A program made the position numbers and the translations under genes. The notes under the pieces are model-generated. The model did not search any database and was not told the origin of the DNA. It saw nothing but the letters and a program-made list of their open reading frames with translations. Positions 39,844-49,136 of a DNA stretch of 64,000 nt are shown here, in pieces. This DNA comes from Bradyrhizobium symbiodeficiens (GTDB lineage Bacteria > Pseudomonadota > Alphaproteobacteria > Rhizobiales > Xanthobacteraceae): contig NZ_CP029427.2 of assembly GCF_002266465.3 (NCBI RefSeq), positions 1,924,501-1,988,500 on the forward strand. Direction: 5' to 3'. Within the stretch, counting starts at the first letter, position 1. Each line of letters begins with the position of its first letter.

Positions 39844-42543
39844 CTACGCGCCCGTCTGCGGAGCCGGCGGCGGTGCGACCTGCCGCCGGAACAGGATGCG
39901 CTGGTACAGCCAGCCGATCGCGACCAGCACGATGCCGAGGCACATGAACGACAGCGCGCGGTAGACGCCGGTCAGCGTCGACATGTCGATGACGAAGGCC
40001 TTGAGGATCGTCAGCGCGATGACGGCGGCCGAGGCCAGCCGCGCGCGCTCGGAGTTGACGAGAATGCCGACGCCCAGCAACATCACGCCGAAGGCAAGCC
40101 AGCCGATCGAATAGGTGTATTGCTCGGCGCCCGTCGTCGGGCCGGTCGAGAGGATCGGGCCGTGATAGAAGCGGCGGATCTCCAGCGTGACATAGGCGAG
40201 GGCGAACAGCAACGCGCCGCCCGCAATCGTGTTGGCGTAGACCTTGCCGCGTTGGCCGACCACCGCATAGGACAGCAGCAGCATCAGCACCGCCGGCAGC
40301 GCATAGCCGAGCAGCAGCAGGTTGAACACCGCGCCGCCGACGTCGGTGCGCCAGATCAGCGGGTTTTCCAGGATCAGGAGGCCGAACACGCTGACGAGCC
40401 CGCCGATCGCCGTCAGCACGACCGCGCCGACGTTGTGCACGATGCTGCGGCTGCGCAGCCGCAGGCGCTCCAGCCCGATCGCCATCGCGAGCGAGACGCA
40501 GACCTGCAGCGCGAATTCGAGCAAGGAGGGGGCCGCGGTCATGCGGCCGCCGGTCGCAAAGTGCCGGATCTCCATGAAGGCGAGCAGCGCGGTGAACAGG
40601 ATCGCGGCGGTCTCGACCATGCGGAGCGGCGCATCGTCGGCGCGGCGGCGCAGGAAGACGCTCGCGCCCCAGAACGAGGCCGCCGGCAGGCCGTAGCCCC
40701 ACAGCAGCCAATTGAAGATCGGCGTGGTTCCGACGGCATCGCCGACGATGCGCGGATCGTGGACGATGCGTGCGGTGACGATCGCGGCGAAGATCGCCGC
40801 GAGCCGGCGCAGCACCGGGATCGGCCGCTGCAGCGAGATCCAGGCGGTGCCGCACGACATTAGCGCCAAGGCAATCGTAAGCCAGCCCTTCTCCAGCGCG
40901 AAGGTCAGCGCCAGCGCCAGCGCGCCAAGCGTGCCGGTCGCGAACAGGGCCGTGGAGACCGCGACGCCCGGTCGATCTTCGCGGCGCGAAAGCGCTTCGG
41001 TCGCGGCGCCGAAGGCGGCTGCAAGCAGTACCGCCAGGATCGCGAACGGGATCGAGCGGTCGAGATGGGCGATACGGGCGTAGAGCGCGACGAGGATAGC
41101 GATCGGCGTCGCGACAGCCGCCGCCGACCACACCACGGGAATGATTGCCGAATTCGAGCGTCCCTGCGCGAGGAAGCCGGCAACGCCGAAGCCGATGGTG
41201 AAGATCGCGGCCATCACCAGATGCAGCGTCACCGAGCTGTCGATCGCGGTCGGGCCGATACCGGACATCGCGCCGCCGGGCAGCACCAGCATATCGGGAT
41301 TGGCGCGCACCGCCCATTCGGCGAACACGATGAAGACGGTCGCCGCGGCCGCGCCGAGCGCGCCGGTGGCCGCTGGCGCACGCCAGGCGACGAGCAACGT
41401 CGTGCCGACGAGAAGCGCGAACGCGATCAGCGCCAGATCCGCATGTGCGCTCGACAGCACGATCAGCATGGCGCCGAACAGGTACGCGCCGAGCGAGCTC
41501 GATGAGACCGGCTCGATCTCGCCGTCTTCGATCTCGGGGCCAAACATGAAGCCGCAGACGACGAGCAGTGCGGCGAGCACGAAGCCTGCGATGGCATGGA
41601 AGGCGTGCGGCGCGACCTCCACCTGCTCGGTGTCGAGACCCGGGAAGATCCACAACACGGCGAAAGCGATGGTGGTCACCGCGAGCCAGCGCCACAGCCG
41701 GATGCGGGCGAGGCCGAAGCTCGCGGCGGTGACGACGGCAAGATAGATGTAGAGCGCCCAATAGTCCGGCTTGCCGCTGGAGACGAGCAGCGGCGTCACG
41801 AAGGCGCCGACCACGCCGAGGCCGGCGAGCGCGGGTCCGTGCAGCAGTGCGGCGGCGAGCGTGCACATGGCCACGATGCCGAGCAGCACGAAGGCGGTCG
41901 CGGGCACGAGGAAGCCGTAGAGCGCGTAAGCCGCATAGATGGTCGCGAACGCCACGGCGGTACCGGCGGCGGTGAGGATCGCCGGGATGTTGGCGATCGG
42001 GAGCGCATGGATGTTGGAAATGCTTTCCTTGCGACGCGACCACTCGCCGGCCCCGAGCAGCGCAGCTGCGAACAGGCCGCCCAGGAACACACGCACGCCG
42101 GGGCCGAGCAGGCCGGCCTCGATCGAATAGCGCACCATGAAGAAGCCGCCGAGCGCCAGCGCAAGGCCGCCGATCCACACCACCCAGCGGGTGCCGAGCC
42201 GCTCCTCGAAGCCGGGCGCAGCAGCCGGCACCGGAGGTGGTGCGGCAGCCGCGGGGCTCGCTTCGAGCGGCGGCGGTGAAAGCTCTTCGGTGACGAGCGG
42301 GGGCAGTTGCTCGACTTCCGGGGCAAGCGGCGGCGGCTCGGCGGCAGCCTCCGCCGATACGGGCGCCTCCTCCCAGAAAGGCGTGAGCGGCGGAGGCTGG
42401 ACCGGCCGTTGGGCGGAAAACCGCTCTTCGAGCGCGTTGAATCGCCGGCGCAGCTCGGCCGCCTGGCTGGAGGCCTTGATGGCGATCAGGATGGCGACGA
42501 TCGCGATGATCAGCGCAAAGACGTCAAACGGGCCGTCGAACAT
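39844..42543 (-). CDS. DUF2339 multi-pass membrane protein
   Basis: 899 residues. An N-terminal helix (FDVFALIIAIVAILIAIKAS), a short coiled coil, a Pro/Glu/Ala-rich linker (about 50-110) and then more than twenty hydrophobic segments beginning GTRWVVWIGGLALALGGFFM. This is the DUF2339 architecture; function is unknown, though it is a widespread membrane protein. GGAGG lies six bases before the ATG. It ends three bp from MCP 2, convergent. nadQ lies 52 bp upstream in the same direction. Confidence 0.87.
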   Translation of the reverse strand: MFDGPFDVFALIIAIVAILIAIKASSQAAELRRRFNALEERFSAQRPVQPPPLTPFWEEAPVSAEAAAEPPPLAPEVEQLPPLVTEELSPPPLEASPAAAAPPPVPAAAPGFEERLGTRWVVWIGGLALALGGFFMVRYSIEAGLLGPGVRVFLGGLFAAALLGAGEWSRRKESISNIHALPIANIPAILTAAGTAVAFATIYAAYALYGFLVPATAFVLLGIVAMCTLAAALLHGPALAGLGVVGAFVTPLLVSSGKPDYWALYIYLAVVTAASFGLARIRLWRWLAVTTIAFAVLWIFPGLDTEQVEVAPHAFHAIAGFVLAALLVVCGFMFGPEIEDGEIEPVSSSSLGAYLFGAMLIVLSSAHADLALIAFALLVGTTLLVAWRAPAATGALGAAAATVFIVFAEWAVRANPDMLVLPGGAMSGIGPTAIDSSVTLHLVMAAIFTIGFGVAGFLAQGRSNSAIIPVVWSAAAVATPIAILVALYARIAHLDRSIPFAILAVLLAAAFGAATEALSRREDRPGVAVSTALFATGTLGALALALTFALEKGWLTIALALMSCGTAWISLQRPIPVLRRLAAIFAAIVTARIVHDPRIVGDAVGTTPIFNWLLWGYGLPAASFWGASVFLRRRADDAPLRMVETAAILFTALLAFMEIRHFATGGRMTAAPSLLEFALQVCVSLAMAIGLERLRLRSRSIVHNVGAVVLTAIGGLVSVFGLLILENPLIWRTDVGGAVFNLLLLGYALPAVLMLLLSYAVVGQRGKVYANTIAGGALLFALAYVTLEIRRFYHGPILSTGPTTGAEQYTYSIGWLAFGVMLLGVGILVNSERARLASAAVIALTILKAFVIDMSTLTGVYRALSFMCLGIVLVAIGWLYQRILFRRQVAPPPAPQTGA

Positions 42544-42595
42544 GAAGCCTCCAGGTAACCGGCGCGCAGGGGCCGGTCCCGCGTATCCTTGAAGT

Positions 42596-43564
42596 TTAGC
42601 GCCGGGAGCGCACGCGCAATCCCGGCGCGGGCCGCTCCTGGAGCACGTCGCGGCGGAAGCGGTAGAGCGCCGCCGGCCGTCCGCCCGTCTGTGTCGACAT
42701 CACCCCGGTCGGTTCGACCAGGGCTTCCATTTCGACCAGGCGGCGGAAATTCTGCTTGTGCAGGTGTCGGCCGGAGATCGCCTCGACCGTATGCTGCAGT
42801 TCGGTAAGTGTGAATTCGGGCGGCAAAAGTTCAAACACGACGGGACGATACTTCAGTTTTGCCCGCAGCCGCGCGATCGCGGTAGCGAGAATCCTGCGGT
42901 GATCGAACTGCATCGAGGTCCCGAGCGGGGGCAGCGTCTTGCGCGCCAATGCCGCAGGGCGGCCATCGCGCCGCGCTTCCTCGACGAGCCCCGCCTCGTA
43001 CAGGAGCTCGTAGCGGTCGAGCACGCGCTCTTCGTCCCAGGCCGCCCCGTCGAGGCCGAAATAGAATCGCACGCGATCCTTGCGCGGCAGCGCGCGCGTC
43101 GTCTCCGGCGTCTCCTCCGCGGCCCATTCGGTCAGCGCCGGAATGATGTCGCGGGCGATGATCGCAGGCAGCTCCTCGCGCCGGTCTTCCCAGGGGAAGA
43201 AGCGATACCATGGCGCGAAGCTCGCCGCATTCGCCGCAAGCTCGCCGTCCACCGCGCGCGTCAATGCGAGATAGCCGATCGACACCATATGGGCTCCGGT
43301 GTCGCCGGCCTCGGCATGGCGGCCGCGATCGCCGAACGTGTAGAGCTGTTCGACATAGCCGAGCCGCAAGCCGGTCTGTTCCTCGACCCAGGCGCGCAGG
43401 CCGATGTCGAAGGTGCGGTGCGCGAGCGCATCGAACGGGCCGAACGGCAGGCCGGCAAGCCCGTCACTGCCGCGCGCGGTGAGGATCAACGGCTCATGCC
43501 CCTCGATCGCGACGATCGCCGCGGTCAGGCCGATCTCGATCGGCGTCAGCAGCGCCTCGCTCAT
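42596..43564 (-). CDS. nadQ: NadQ-like NAD-biosynthesis regulator (NrtR type)
   Basis: 322 residues. The N-terminal ~150 residues have a Nudix-like fold but no intact Nudix box (no G-x5-E-x7-REUxEExGU); TFDIGLRAWVEEQTGLRLGY lies where it would be. The C-terminal part is a winged helix: FDHRRILATAIARLRAKLKY, FELLPPEFTLTELQHTVEAI, NFRRLVEMEALVEPTG and GRPAALYRF, the pattern of NrtR and alphaproteobacterial NadQ repressors. It should bind a small NAD-pathway ligand and operate on nadABC, where two palindromes were found. ATG 43564 chosen; a GTG at 43576 is an alternative. Confidence 0.8.
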   Translation of the reverse strand: MSEALLTPIEIGLTAAIVAIEGHEPLILTARGSDGLAGLPFGPFDALAHRTFDIGLRAWVEEQTGLRLGYVEQLYTFGDRGRHAEAGDTGAHMVSIGYLALTRAVDGELAANAASFAPWYRFFPWEDRREELPAIIARDIIPALTEWAAEETPETTRALPRKDRVRFYFGLDGAAWDEERVLDRYELLYEAGLVEEARRDGRPAALARKTLPPLGTSMQFDHRRILATAIARLRAKLKYRPVVFELLPPEFTLTELQHTVEAISGRHLHKQNFRRLVEMEALVEPTGVMSTQTGGRPAALYRFRRDVLQERPAPGLRVRSRR

Positions 43565-43638
43565 GCGATGTGACACGCAGCTGTTGAGAGAAAGATATTC
43601 TGGTTGATTGGGGCGGCCTCGCCGCGGGCTCGCTGTAA

Positions 43639-43759
43639 CCTCTCCCGCCTGCGGGAGAGGTCGGCGCGTAGCGCCGGGTGAGGGCTTTCTCCTCTAGGGG
43701 GGGAGCCCGTTGTAGAGACGCCCTCTCCCCAACCCTCTCCCGCAAGCGGGAGAGGGGGC
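43639..43759. repeat. Intergenic palindromic repeat, family F
   Basis: Two hairpins, CCTCTCCCGCCTGCGGGAGAGG (43639-43660) and CCCTCTCCCGCAAGCGGGAGAGGG-type (about 43733-43756), with an inner CCGGGTGAGG and CCCTCTCCCC between. It lies between nadQ and the phosphatase gene. Confidence 0.8.
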
Positions 43760-43793
43760 GCAGTCCCGTCGCGGCTGCTATTCGACTCTCGCC

Positions 43794-44300
43794 TCATTCG
43801 AGCTCGATCACGAAGGGACGGCCCTCGACCATCATCGCGCCCGGGCCGATCTCGTCGAGCGCGCGCAGCATGCGGCCGTTGCGTCCCAGGGCACGGTCGG
43901 CCAGGCTGACAATGCGCCGGTTCGGCGAGGCGATCGGCGAGGCCGTGCGGATCTTCTGCGCGATCTCGAGTTCGTCGCGGTTTGGATTGAGCGCGCAGGC
44001 CGCCGCGAACGCGCTCGCGGTGGAGCGGCTGATGCCGGCATAGCAATGCACCACCAGCGGCGCGCCGCGGTCCCAGCCGCGCACGAAGTTCAGCACCTGA
44101 TCGATATGGATCTCGGACGGTGCGACGAAACCGTCCATCTCCTCGGTGATATCGTCCATCGACACCTTGAGATGGTTGGCGGGCAGTACGGATACCGGCC
44201 GTGCCACCTGTTCGACATTGGCCATCACCGTCAGCACGTGGCTGGCCCCGGTGAGGCGGACGGTTTCGGGAAGCGCAGCGAGGGAACAGACGTGGATCAT
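43794..44300 (-). CDS. Tyrosine/dual-specificity phosphatase-like protein
   Basis: 168 residues with the phosphatase loop HCYAGISRS (H-C-x5-R), preceded by VVHC and followed by helix STASAFAAACAL. DDITEEMDGF may supply the general acid. Likely a protein or phospho-metabolite phosphatase; the substrate is not evident. Flanked by repeats and by no obvious partner. Confidence 0.85.
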   Translation of the reverse strand: MIHVCSLAALPETVRLTGASHVLTVMANVEQVARPVSVLPANHLKVSMDDITEEMDGFVAPSEIHIDQVLNFVRGWDRGAPLVVHCYAGISRSTASAFAAACALNPNRDELEIAQKIRTASPIASPNRRIVSLADRALGRNGRMLRALDEIGPGAMMVEGRPFVIELE

Positions 44301-44329
44301 GGGGGACCTTTTTGTCGGCGATTATAACC

Positions 44330-44464
44330 GGTGCCGTAGGGTGGGCAAAGCGACATGTCCGCCGTAGCTCGAAGAGCGAAGGCGGAAGCGTGCCCACCAC
44401 CTTTGTCGCAAACGCGAAAGGACGTGGACACGGCGCAGGGCGCCTTTGCCCACCCTGCGGCGCC
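44330..44464. repeat. Intergenic palindromic repeat, family A (copy 4)
   Basis: GGTGCCGTAGGGTGGGCAAAG on the left, CGCCTTTGCCCACCCTGCGG on the right, with inner GTGCCCACC. The right arm abuts the stop codon of the HD-domain gene. Longest of the family-A copies. Confidence 0.88.
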
Positions 44465-45078
44465 TACGCGAACACCGCGCCGAACCGCTCCAGAAATTGC
44501 TTCTCGGCCCGCGCCGCCGTCCAGGGCGTGAGGTAGTCGCGCCGGACGCTGTCGGAGAGGCCGGGATCCTTGCCGAACAGGCGCCGCGCCTCGCTTTCGC
44601 TGAAGCCGGCAAGCTCGGTCGCCTCGAGGTAAGCTGCGCCGCGATCGGCGGCCTTGATCGCCAGCATGACCTCCTCGGGCAGCACCGGCGGCAGGCCGAA
44701 GCGGATATGGATGGCGCCGAGCAGGCGCATCTCCACCGCCTTGTAATGGCCGTCGAGCACGGCCTTGAACGGCGAGATCATGTCGCCGATGACGTATTCT
44801 GGCGCATCGTGCAGCAGCGCTGCGAGCCGCAGGCGCTGGTCGGCGCGCGGCATCTCGTGCCGCAGCACGGTCTCCACCAGCAGCGTGTGCTGTGCGACCG
44901 AGAAGATGTGCGCGCCGGTCGTCTGCCCGTTCCAGCGTGCGACGCGCGCCAGCCCATGCGCGATGTCGGCGATCTCGACGTCGAGCGGGGAGGGATCGAG
45001 CAGATCGAGCCGCCGTCCCGACAGCATGCGCTGCCAGGCGCGCGACGCCACGTCGCGTGCAGTCTTCTTCGCGGTCAT
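44464..45078 (-). CDS. HD-domain phosphohydrolase (YfbR-like)
   Basis: 204 residues. HD motifs FSVAQHTLLVE and AALLHDAPEYVIGD give a metal site as in YfbR-type 5'-deoxynucleotidases; a further Asp lies in AADRGAAYLEA. ATG 45078 overlaps the tag stop (ATGA); the longer reading upstream is the tag gene. Last gene of ygfZ-tag-HD. Nucleotide-pool cleaning beside a DNA-repair glycosylase is plausible but inferred. Confidence 0.85.
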   Translation of the reverse strand: MTAKKTARDVASRAWQRMLSGRRLDLLDPSPLDVEIADIAHGLARVARWNGQTTGAHIFSVAQHTLLVETVLRHEMPRADQRLRLAALLHDAPEYVIGDMISPFKAVLDGHYKAVEMRLLGAIHIRFGLPPVLPEEVMLAIKAADRGAAYLEATELAGFSESEARRLFGKDPGLSDSVRRDYLTPWTAARAEKQFLERFGAVFA

Positions 45079-45701
45079 TTGACCTTGAGGCGCGGCTTGC
45101 GCTGCGTCTTGCTGCAGCTGGCGTGACAGTGGCAGTCGACGAGGTGGTCGTTGACCATGCCGGTCGCCTGCATGAAGGCATAGACGATGGTCGGGCCGAC
45201 GAATTTGAAGCCGCGTGAGGACAGCTCCTTCGAGATTTGCACCGACAGCGGCGTCGAGGCCGGGACGCTCGCGGTCGTCTTGAAATGGTTGACGAGCGGC
45301 CGCCCGTCCATGAAGTCCCACAGCAGTTTCGAGAAGCCCGGGCCTTTCTCCATGATATCGAGATAGGACTTCGCGCTCGCGATCGTGCCGTCGATCTTGG
45401 CGCGGTTGCGCACGATGCCGGCGTCGTTCATCAGCGCGTGAACCTTCTTGGCATTGTAGCGCGCGATCTTCTCCGGCTGGAAATCGTCGAAGGCCTTGCG
45501 GAAATTGTCGCGCTTGCGCAGGATCGTGATCCAGGACAGGCCGGCCTGGAAGCCGTCGAGGATCAGCTTCTCGTACAGCGCGCGGTCGTCATACTCCGGC
45601 ACGCCCCATTCGGTGTCGTGATAGGCGACGTAGAACGGGTCATCGCCCGGCCAGGGGCAGCGGGTCTTTCCGTCGGGATGCAGACGAGGGGCTCGGCTCA
45701 T
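45075..45701 (-). CDS. tag: DNA-3-methyladenine glycosylase I
   Basis: Removes 3-methyladenine from alkylated DNA. 208 residues close to E. coli Tag: CPWPGDDPFYVAYHDTEWG, FQAGLSWITILRKR, DAGIVRNRAKI and FKFVGPTIVYAFMQATG. The zinc-site residues C15, H28 and the C-terminal NDHLVDC are present. The chain ends in a basic tail. Overlaps by 4 bp both upstream with ygfZ and downstream with the HD gene. Confidence 0.96.
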   Translation of the reverse strand: MSRAPRLHPDGKTRCPWPGDDPFYVAYHDTEWGVPEYDDRALYEKLILDGFQAGLSWITILRKRDNFRKAFDDFQPEKIARYNAKKVHALMNDAGIVRNRAKIDGTIASAKSYLDIMEKGPGFSKLLWDFMDGRPLVNHFKTTASVPASTPLSVQISKELSSRGFKFVGPTIVYAFMQATGMVNDHLVDCHCHASCSKTQRKPRLKVK

Positions 45702-46579
45702 GCGATGGGCTGCTTCGCGGGAATACGGACGACGTCGGGTTCTGCCAGCTTCAACGCGAGACCGCCGGCGGTGAGCGGCTGGCCGGCATCGAGCGCCTCT
45801 GCGACACGGTCGATGCGCACCAGGGCAATGCCCTTGCCGCCGGACGTCGAGCCGATGGTGCCGACCGGCTTGTCGCCGGCGAGAATGGTCGCGCCGGCTT
45901 CGGGCGAGGCACCGTCGAGCAGCACCTTCACGCTGCGGGTGCGTGCGGTGCCCCGATGCTGCATGCGCGAGACGACCTCCTGGCCGACATAGCAACCCTT
46001 GTCGAAGTCGACGCCGGCAAGCCGGTCCATGTTGGTCTCGTGCGGAAACGCATCGCTGTACATGAAATCGAGCCCGCCGCGCGGCACGCCGAGCGCGATG
46101 CGGTGCGCTTCGTAGTCGGTCGCATCGACCAGCTCGGCCCCGATGAGGTCGGATAGCTTCTTCTTGAGATCTTCAGGGATCAGGATGCGAAAGCCGAGCG
46201 CATCATTGCGCGGGTCAGCGAAGGCAAGATCGGGCTGAGCCGCGGGCTGGCCGTCCCAGGCGGCGAGCACGCCGAGATCGTCGGAGAGGTTTTCCACCGT
46301 GACCTTGGCGCGCAGCTTGTAGAATTTCAGCTTGGTGGCGAGACTTTCGGCGAGCGCCTTCGGGCAGTCGATCAGGAACCCGCCGCCGTGCCCCGCGGGT
46401 GCTTCCGTGATCAGGAAATCCACGATGATCTTGCCCTGCGGCGTCAGCAGCGCGCCGAATCGCCCCAGCCCCGGTTTCAGCCGGTCGACGTCGGTCGTGA
46501 CCAGGCCGTTGAGGAAGTTGCGCGCATCCTCGCCCGCGATCTTGACCACACCCCGGTCGGGAAGAAACGCTGATTTCAT
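45698..46579 (-). CDS. ygfZ: Folate-binding Fe-S cluster assembly protein YgfZ
   Basis: GcvT-like tetrahydrofolate-binding protein that supports maturation or repair of some Fe-S enzymes. 293 residues with the signature KGCYVGQE (194-201) and LNGLVTTDVDRLKPGLGR near the N-terminus. Opens an operon with tag and the HD gene through ATGA overlaps. The 101 bp gap to pyrC is divergent; no GTTC/GAAC N7 SOS box is seen there. Confidence 0.93.
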   Translation of the reverse strand: MKSAFLPDRGVVKIAGEDARNFLNGLVTTDVDRLKPGLGRFGALLTPQGKIIVDFLITEAPAGHGGGFLIDCPKALAESLATKLKFYKLRAKVTVENLSDDLGVLAAWDGQPAAQPDLAFADPRNDALGFRILIPEDLKKKLSDLIGAELVDATDYEAHRIALGVPRGGLDFMYSDAFPHETNMDRLAGVDFDKGCYVGQEVVSRMQHRGTARTRSVKVLLDGASPEAGATILAGDKPVGTIGSTSGGKGIALVRIDRVAEALDAGQPLTAGGLALKLAEPDVVRIPAKQPIA

Positions 46580-46680
46580 GCGAAAATCTCTTGCGACATG
46601 TTGCTCCGGAACGTAAGCCCGCGAGGCATAAACGACAAGACCTCGAGCCCTGCGCTTGGGGATGAAAGAGGCCTTCAGCC

Positions 46681-48015
46681 ATGACCCAGCGCTTCGATGT
46701 GATCCTCAAGGGCGGCACCGTCGTCAACCAGGACGGCGAGAATGTTCGCGATATCGGCATCACCGGCGGCCGCATCGCCGAGCTGGGCCCGCTGTCACAG
46801 ACCTCGGCCGCGGAAGTGATCGACTGCAAGGGCCTGCACATCCTGCCCGGCGTGATGGACACGCAGGTGCATTTCCGCGAGCCCGGGCTGGAGCAGAAGG
46901 AAGACCTCGAGACCGGCTCGCGCAGCGCCGTGATGGGCGGCGTCACCGCCGTGTTCGAGATGCCGAACACCTCTCCCTTGACCGTGACGGAAGCCACCTT
47001 CACCGACAAGGTGAAGCGCGCCCATCACCGCATGCACTGCGATTTCGCGTTCTTCATCGGCGGCACCCGCGAGAACGTGCAGGATCTGCCGGTGCTGGAG
47101 CGCGCGCCTGGCTGTGCCGGCGTCAAGGTGTTCATCGGCTCCTCGACCGGCGCGCTGCTGGTGGAGGACGACGAGAGCCTGCGCCGCATCTTCCAGGTGA
47201 TCCGCCGCCGCGCCGCCTTCCATGCCGAGGACGAATACCGCCTCAACGACCGCAAATCGCTGCGCGTCGAGGGCGACCCGCGCTCGCATCCGGTGTGGCG
47301 CGACGAGACCGCGGCGCTGATGGCGACGCAGCGCCTCGTCAAGCTCGCGCACGAGACCGGCAAGCGCATCCACGTGCTGCACATCTCGACCAAGGAAGAG
47401 ATCGAGTTCCTGCGCGACCACAAGGACGTCGCGTCCTGCGAGGCGACGCCGCATCATCTCACGCTGGTGGCGCCCGAATGCTACGAGCGGCTCGGTACGC
47501 TGGCGCAGATGAACCCGCCGGTGCGCGGTGCCGATCACCGCGCCGGCATCTGGCGCGGCATCGAGCAGGGCATCATCGACGTGCTCGGCTCGGACCACGC
47601 CCCGCATACGCTGGAGGAGAAGCAGAAGACCTATCCGGCCTCGCCCTCCGGCATGACCGGCGTGCAGACGCTGGTGCCGCTGATGCTGGATCACGTCAAC
47701 GCGGGCCGGCTGTCTCTGGCGCGCTTCGTCGATCTCACCAGCGCCGGTCCCGCGCGCCTCTACAACATGGCTTGCAAGGGCCGTATCGCCGCGGGCTACG
47801 ATGCCGACTTCACCATCGTCGACTTGAAGCGCAGCGAGACCATCACCAACAAATGGGTGGCATCGAAAGCCGGTTGGACGCCCTATGACGGATTGCGCGT
47901 CACCGGTTGGCCCGTCGGCACCTTCATCCGCGGCCGCCGCGTGATGTGGCAGGGCGAACTGGTGACGCCGTCGCAAGGCGAGCCGGTGCGCTTTCTGGAG
48001 ACGTTGAAGCAGTAG
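46681..48015 (+). CDS. pyrC: Dihydroorotase (class I-like), Gln in place of a metal His
   Basis: Amidohydrolase closing carbamoyl-aspartate to dihydroorotate in pyrimidine synthesis. 444 residues with LPGVMDTQVHFREPGLEQK, VKVFIGSSTGALLVED, EATPHHLTL and GSDHAPHTLEEK. The usual D-x-H-x-H metal motif reads D60-T-Q-V-H64, so the first His is Gln62; this variant resembles a known subfamily (the DDQVHFREPG type seen in Bacteroidetes). The carboxylated Lys region is also of that type. It could act on another cyclic ureide or be a paralogue; the true pyrimidine gene may be elsewhere. Confidence 0.87.
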   Translation: MTQRFDVILKGGTVVNQDGENVRDIGITGGRIAELGPLSQTSAAEVIDCKGLHILPGVMDTQVHFREPGLEQKEDLETGSRSAVMGGVTAVFEMPNTSPLTVTEATFTDKVKRAHHRMHCDFAFFIGGTRENVQDLPVLERAPGCAGVKVFIGSSTGALLVEDDESLRRIFQVIRRRAAFHAEDEYRLNDRKSLRVEGDPRSHPVWRDETAALMATQRLVKLAHETGKRIHVLHISTKEEIEFLRDHKDVASCEATPHHLTLVAPECYERLGTLAQMNPPVRGADHRAGIWRGIEQGIIDVLGSDHAPHTLEEKQKTYPASPSGMTGVQTLVPLMLDHVNAGRLSLARFVDLTSAGPARLYNMACKGRIAAGYDADFTIVDLKRSETITNKWVASKAGWTPYDGLRVTGWPVGTFIRGRRVMWQGELVTPSQGEPVRFLETLKQ

Positions 48016-48099
48016 GCTATTGCCCTTAGGGGAGGCGTGATGTCTCCGTAATGACGAGGGGAGAGGTCTACATTTCCTCTTGAACGGGAGCGCAATCCG

Positions 48100-48966
48100 A
48101 TGACCCAAACCCTCATCACCACTGAGCAACTTGCCGCCATGCTCGGCGATCCCAATCTCCGCCTCTACGACTGCACGACCTACAACGAGCCTGTCCCGCC
48201 GGGCAGTGACGCACCCTATCGCGCCGTCCCCGGCGATAAGACGTTCTCGGCCGGCCACATCCCTGGCGCCGATTTCCTCGACCTGCAAGGCGAGTTTTCC
48301 GACACCTCGTCGCAGCAGTTCTTCATGATGCCGGATGTCGCCCAATTGGAAGCCGCCTTCGGCCGCCACGGCCTCGATGCGAGCAAGACCATCGTGCTCT
48401 ACAGCATCGGCACGATGATGTGGGCGACGCGGTTCTGGTGGATGTTGCGTTCGCTCGGCGTCGATGTCCATGTACTCGACGGCGGTTTCGACAAATGGAA
48501 GGAGGAGGGGCGGCCGGTCGCAACAGGCGCACCGAAGGGGTATCCCGCCACGACATTCAAGGCCGCGCCGCGCGCCGGCTTCTTCGTCGACAAGAACGTT
48601 GTTAAGGCGCGGATCGGCGATCCCTCGACGGTCATCGTCAACGCGCTCGGGCCGCAATTTCATCGCGGCCTCGATCCGAGCCGCTATGGCCGGCCCGGCC
48701 GCGTTCCCGGCAGCGTCAACGTACCGGCCGCAACGCTCGTCAACACCGACAAGACGCTGACCAGCCTTAAGGATGCGGAAGCAAAATTCGCCGCTCAGGG
48801 CGTCACGCCCGACAAGAACGTGATTCTCTATTGCGGCGGCGGCATCTCGGCGACGATCGACCTGTTCCTGCTGACGCAGCTTGGCTACGACAGACTGACG
48901 CTCTACGACGCCTCGATGGGTGAATGGGCGAGGGATCCGGCGCTGCCGATCGAGACGGATGAGTAG
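48100..48966 (+). CDS. sseA: Thiosulfate/3-mercaptopyruvate sulfurtransferase
   Basis: Two rhodanese domains in 288 residues. The inactive first domain has AGHIPGADFLDLQGEF; the second carries the active-site loop YCGGGISA with catalytic Cys. GSVNVPAATLV is also typical. GGGAGCGCAA precedes ATG 48100. Role: sulfur transfer and cyanide/thiosulfate metabolism. A terminator follows. Confidence 0.92.
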   Translation: MTQTLITTEQLAAMLGDPNLRLYDCTTYNEPVPPGSDAPYRAVPGDKTFSAGHIPGADFLDLQGEFSDTSSQQFFMMPDVAQLEAAFGRHGLDASKTIVLYSIGTMMWATRFWWMLRSLGVDVHVLDGGFDKWKEEGRPVATGAPKGYPATTFKAAPRAGFFVDKNVVKARIGDPSTVIVNALGPQFHRGLDPSRYGRPGRVPGSVNVPAATLVNTDKTLTSLKDAEAKFAAQGVTPDKNVILYCGGGISATIDLFLLTQLGYDRLTLYDASMGEWARDPALPIETDE

Positions 48967-49098
48967 GCACGTTCCCGGGTGCTGCGGGAACATCTCCCGA
49001 CCATCGCGAGATTAATGCTTGTCCGCCGAAGGCGGCTTCCGTGCGATAAACCCGGCAGACTTCGCGAAGAATTTCGCAAAGTCATTCATCCGTCGACT

Positions 49099-49128
49099 GG
49101 CCCCGCCCGTGTGGCGGGGTCATTTTCG
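49099..49128 (+). terminator. Rho-independent terminator after sseA
   Basis: GGCCCCGCC (49099-49107), loop CGTGT, GGCGGGGTC (49113-49121; one G-U pair), then ATTTTCG. It lies between convergent sseA and the 88-residue gene and would stop the plus-strand transcript. Confidence 0.78.
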
Positions 49129-49136
49129 CTGAAAGC

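Noticed and set aside
39701..42178. 825-codon minus-strand ORF within the DUF2339 gene
   Set aside because: Arg/Ala-rich out-of-frame shadow of the true 899-residue membrane protein on the same strand.
46795..48993. 732-codon minus-strand ORF over pyrC and sseA
   Set aside because: Antisense shadow; His/Arg-rich composition without motifs, and it runs across two well-recognised genes.
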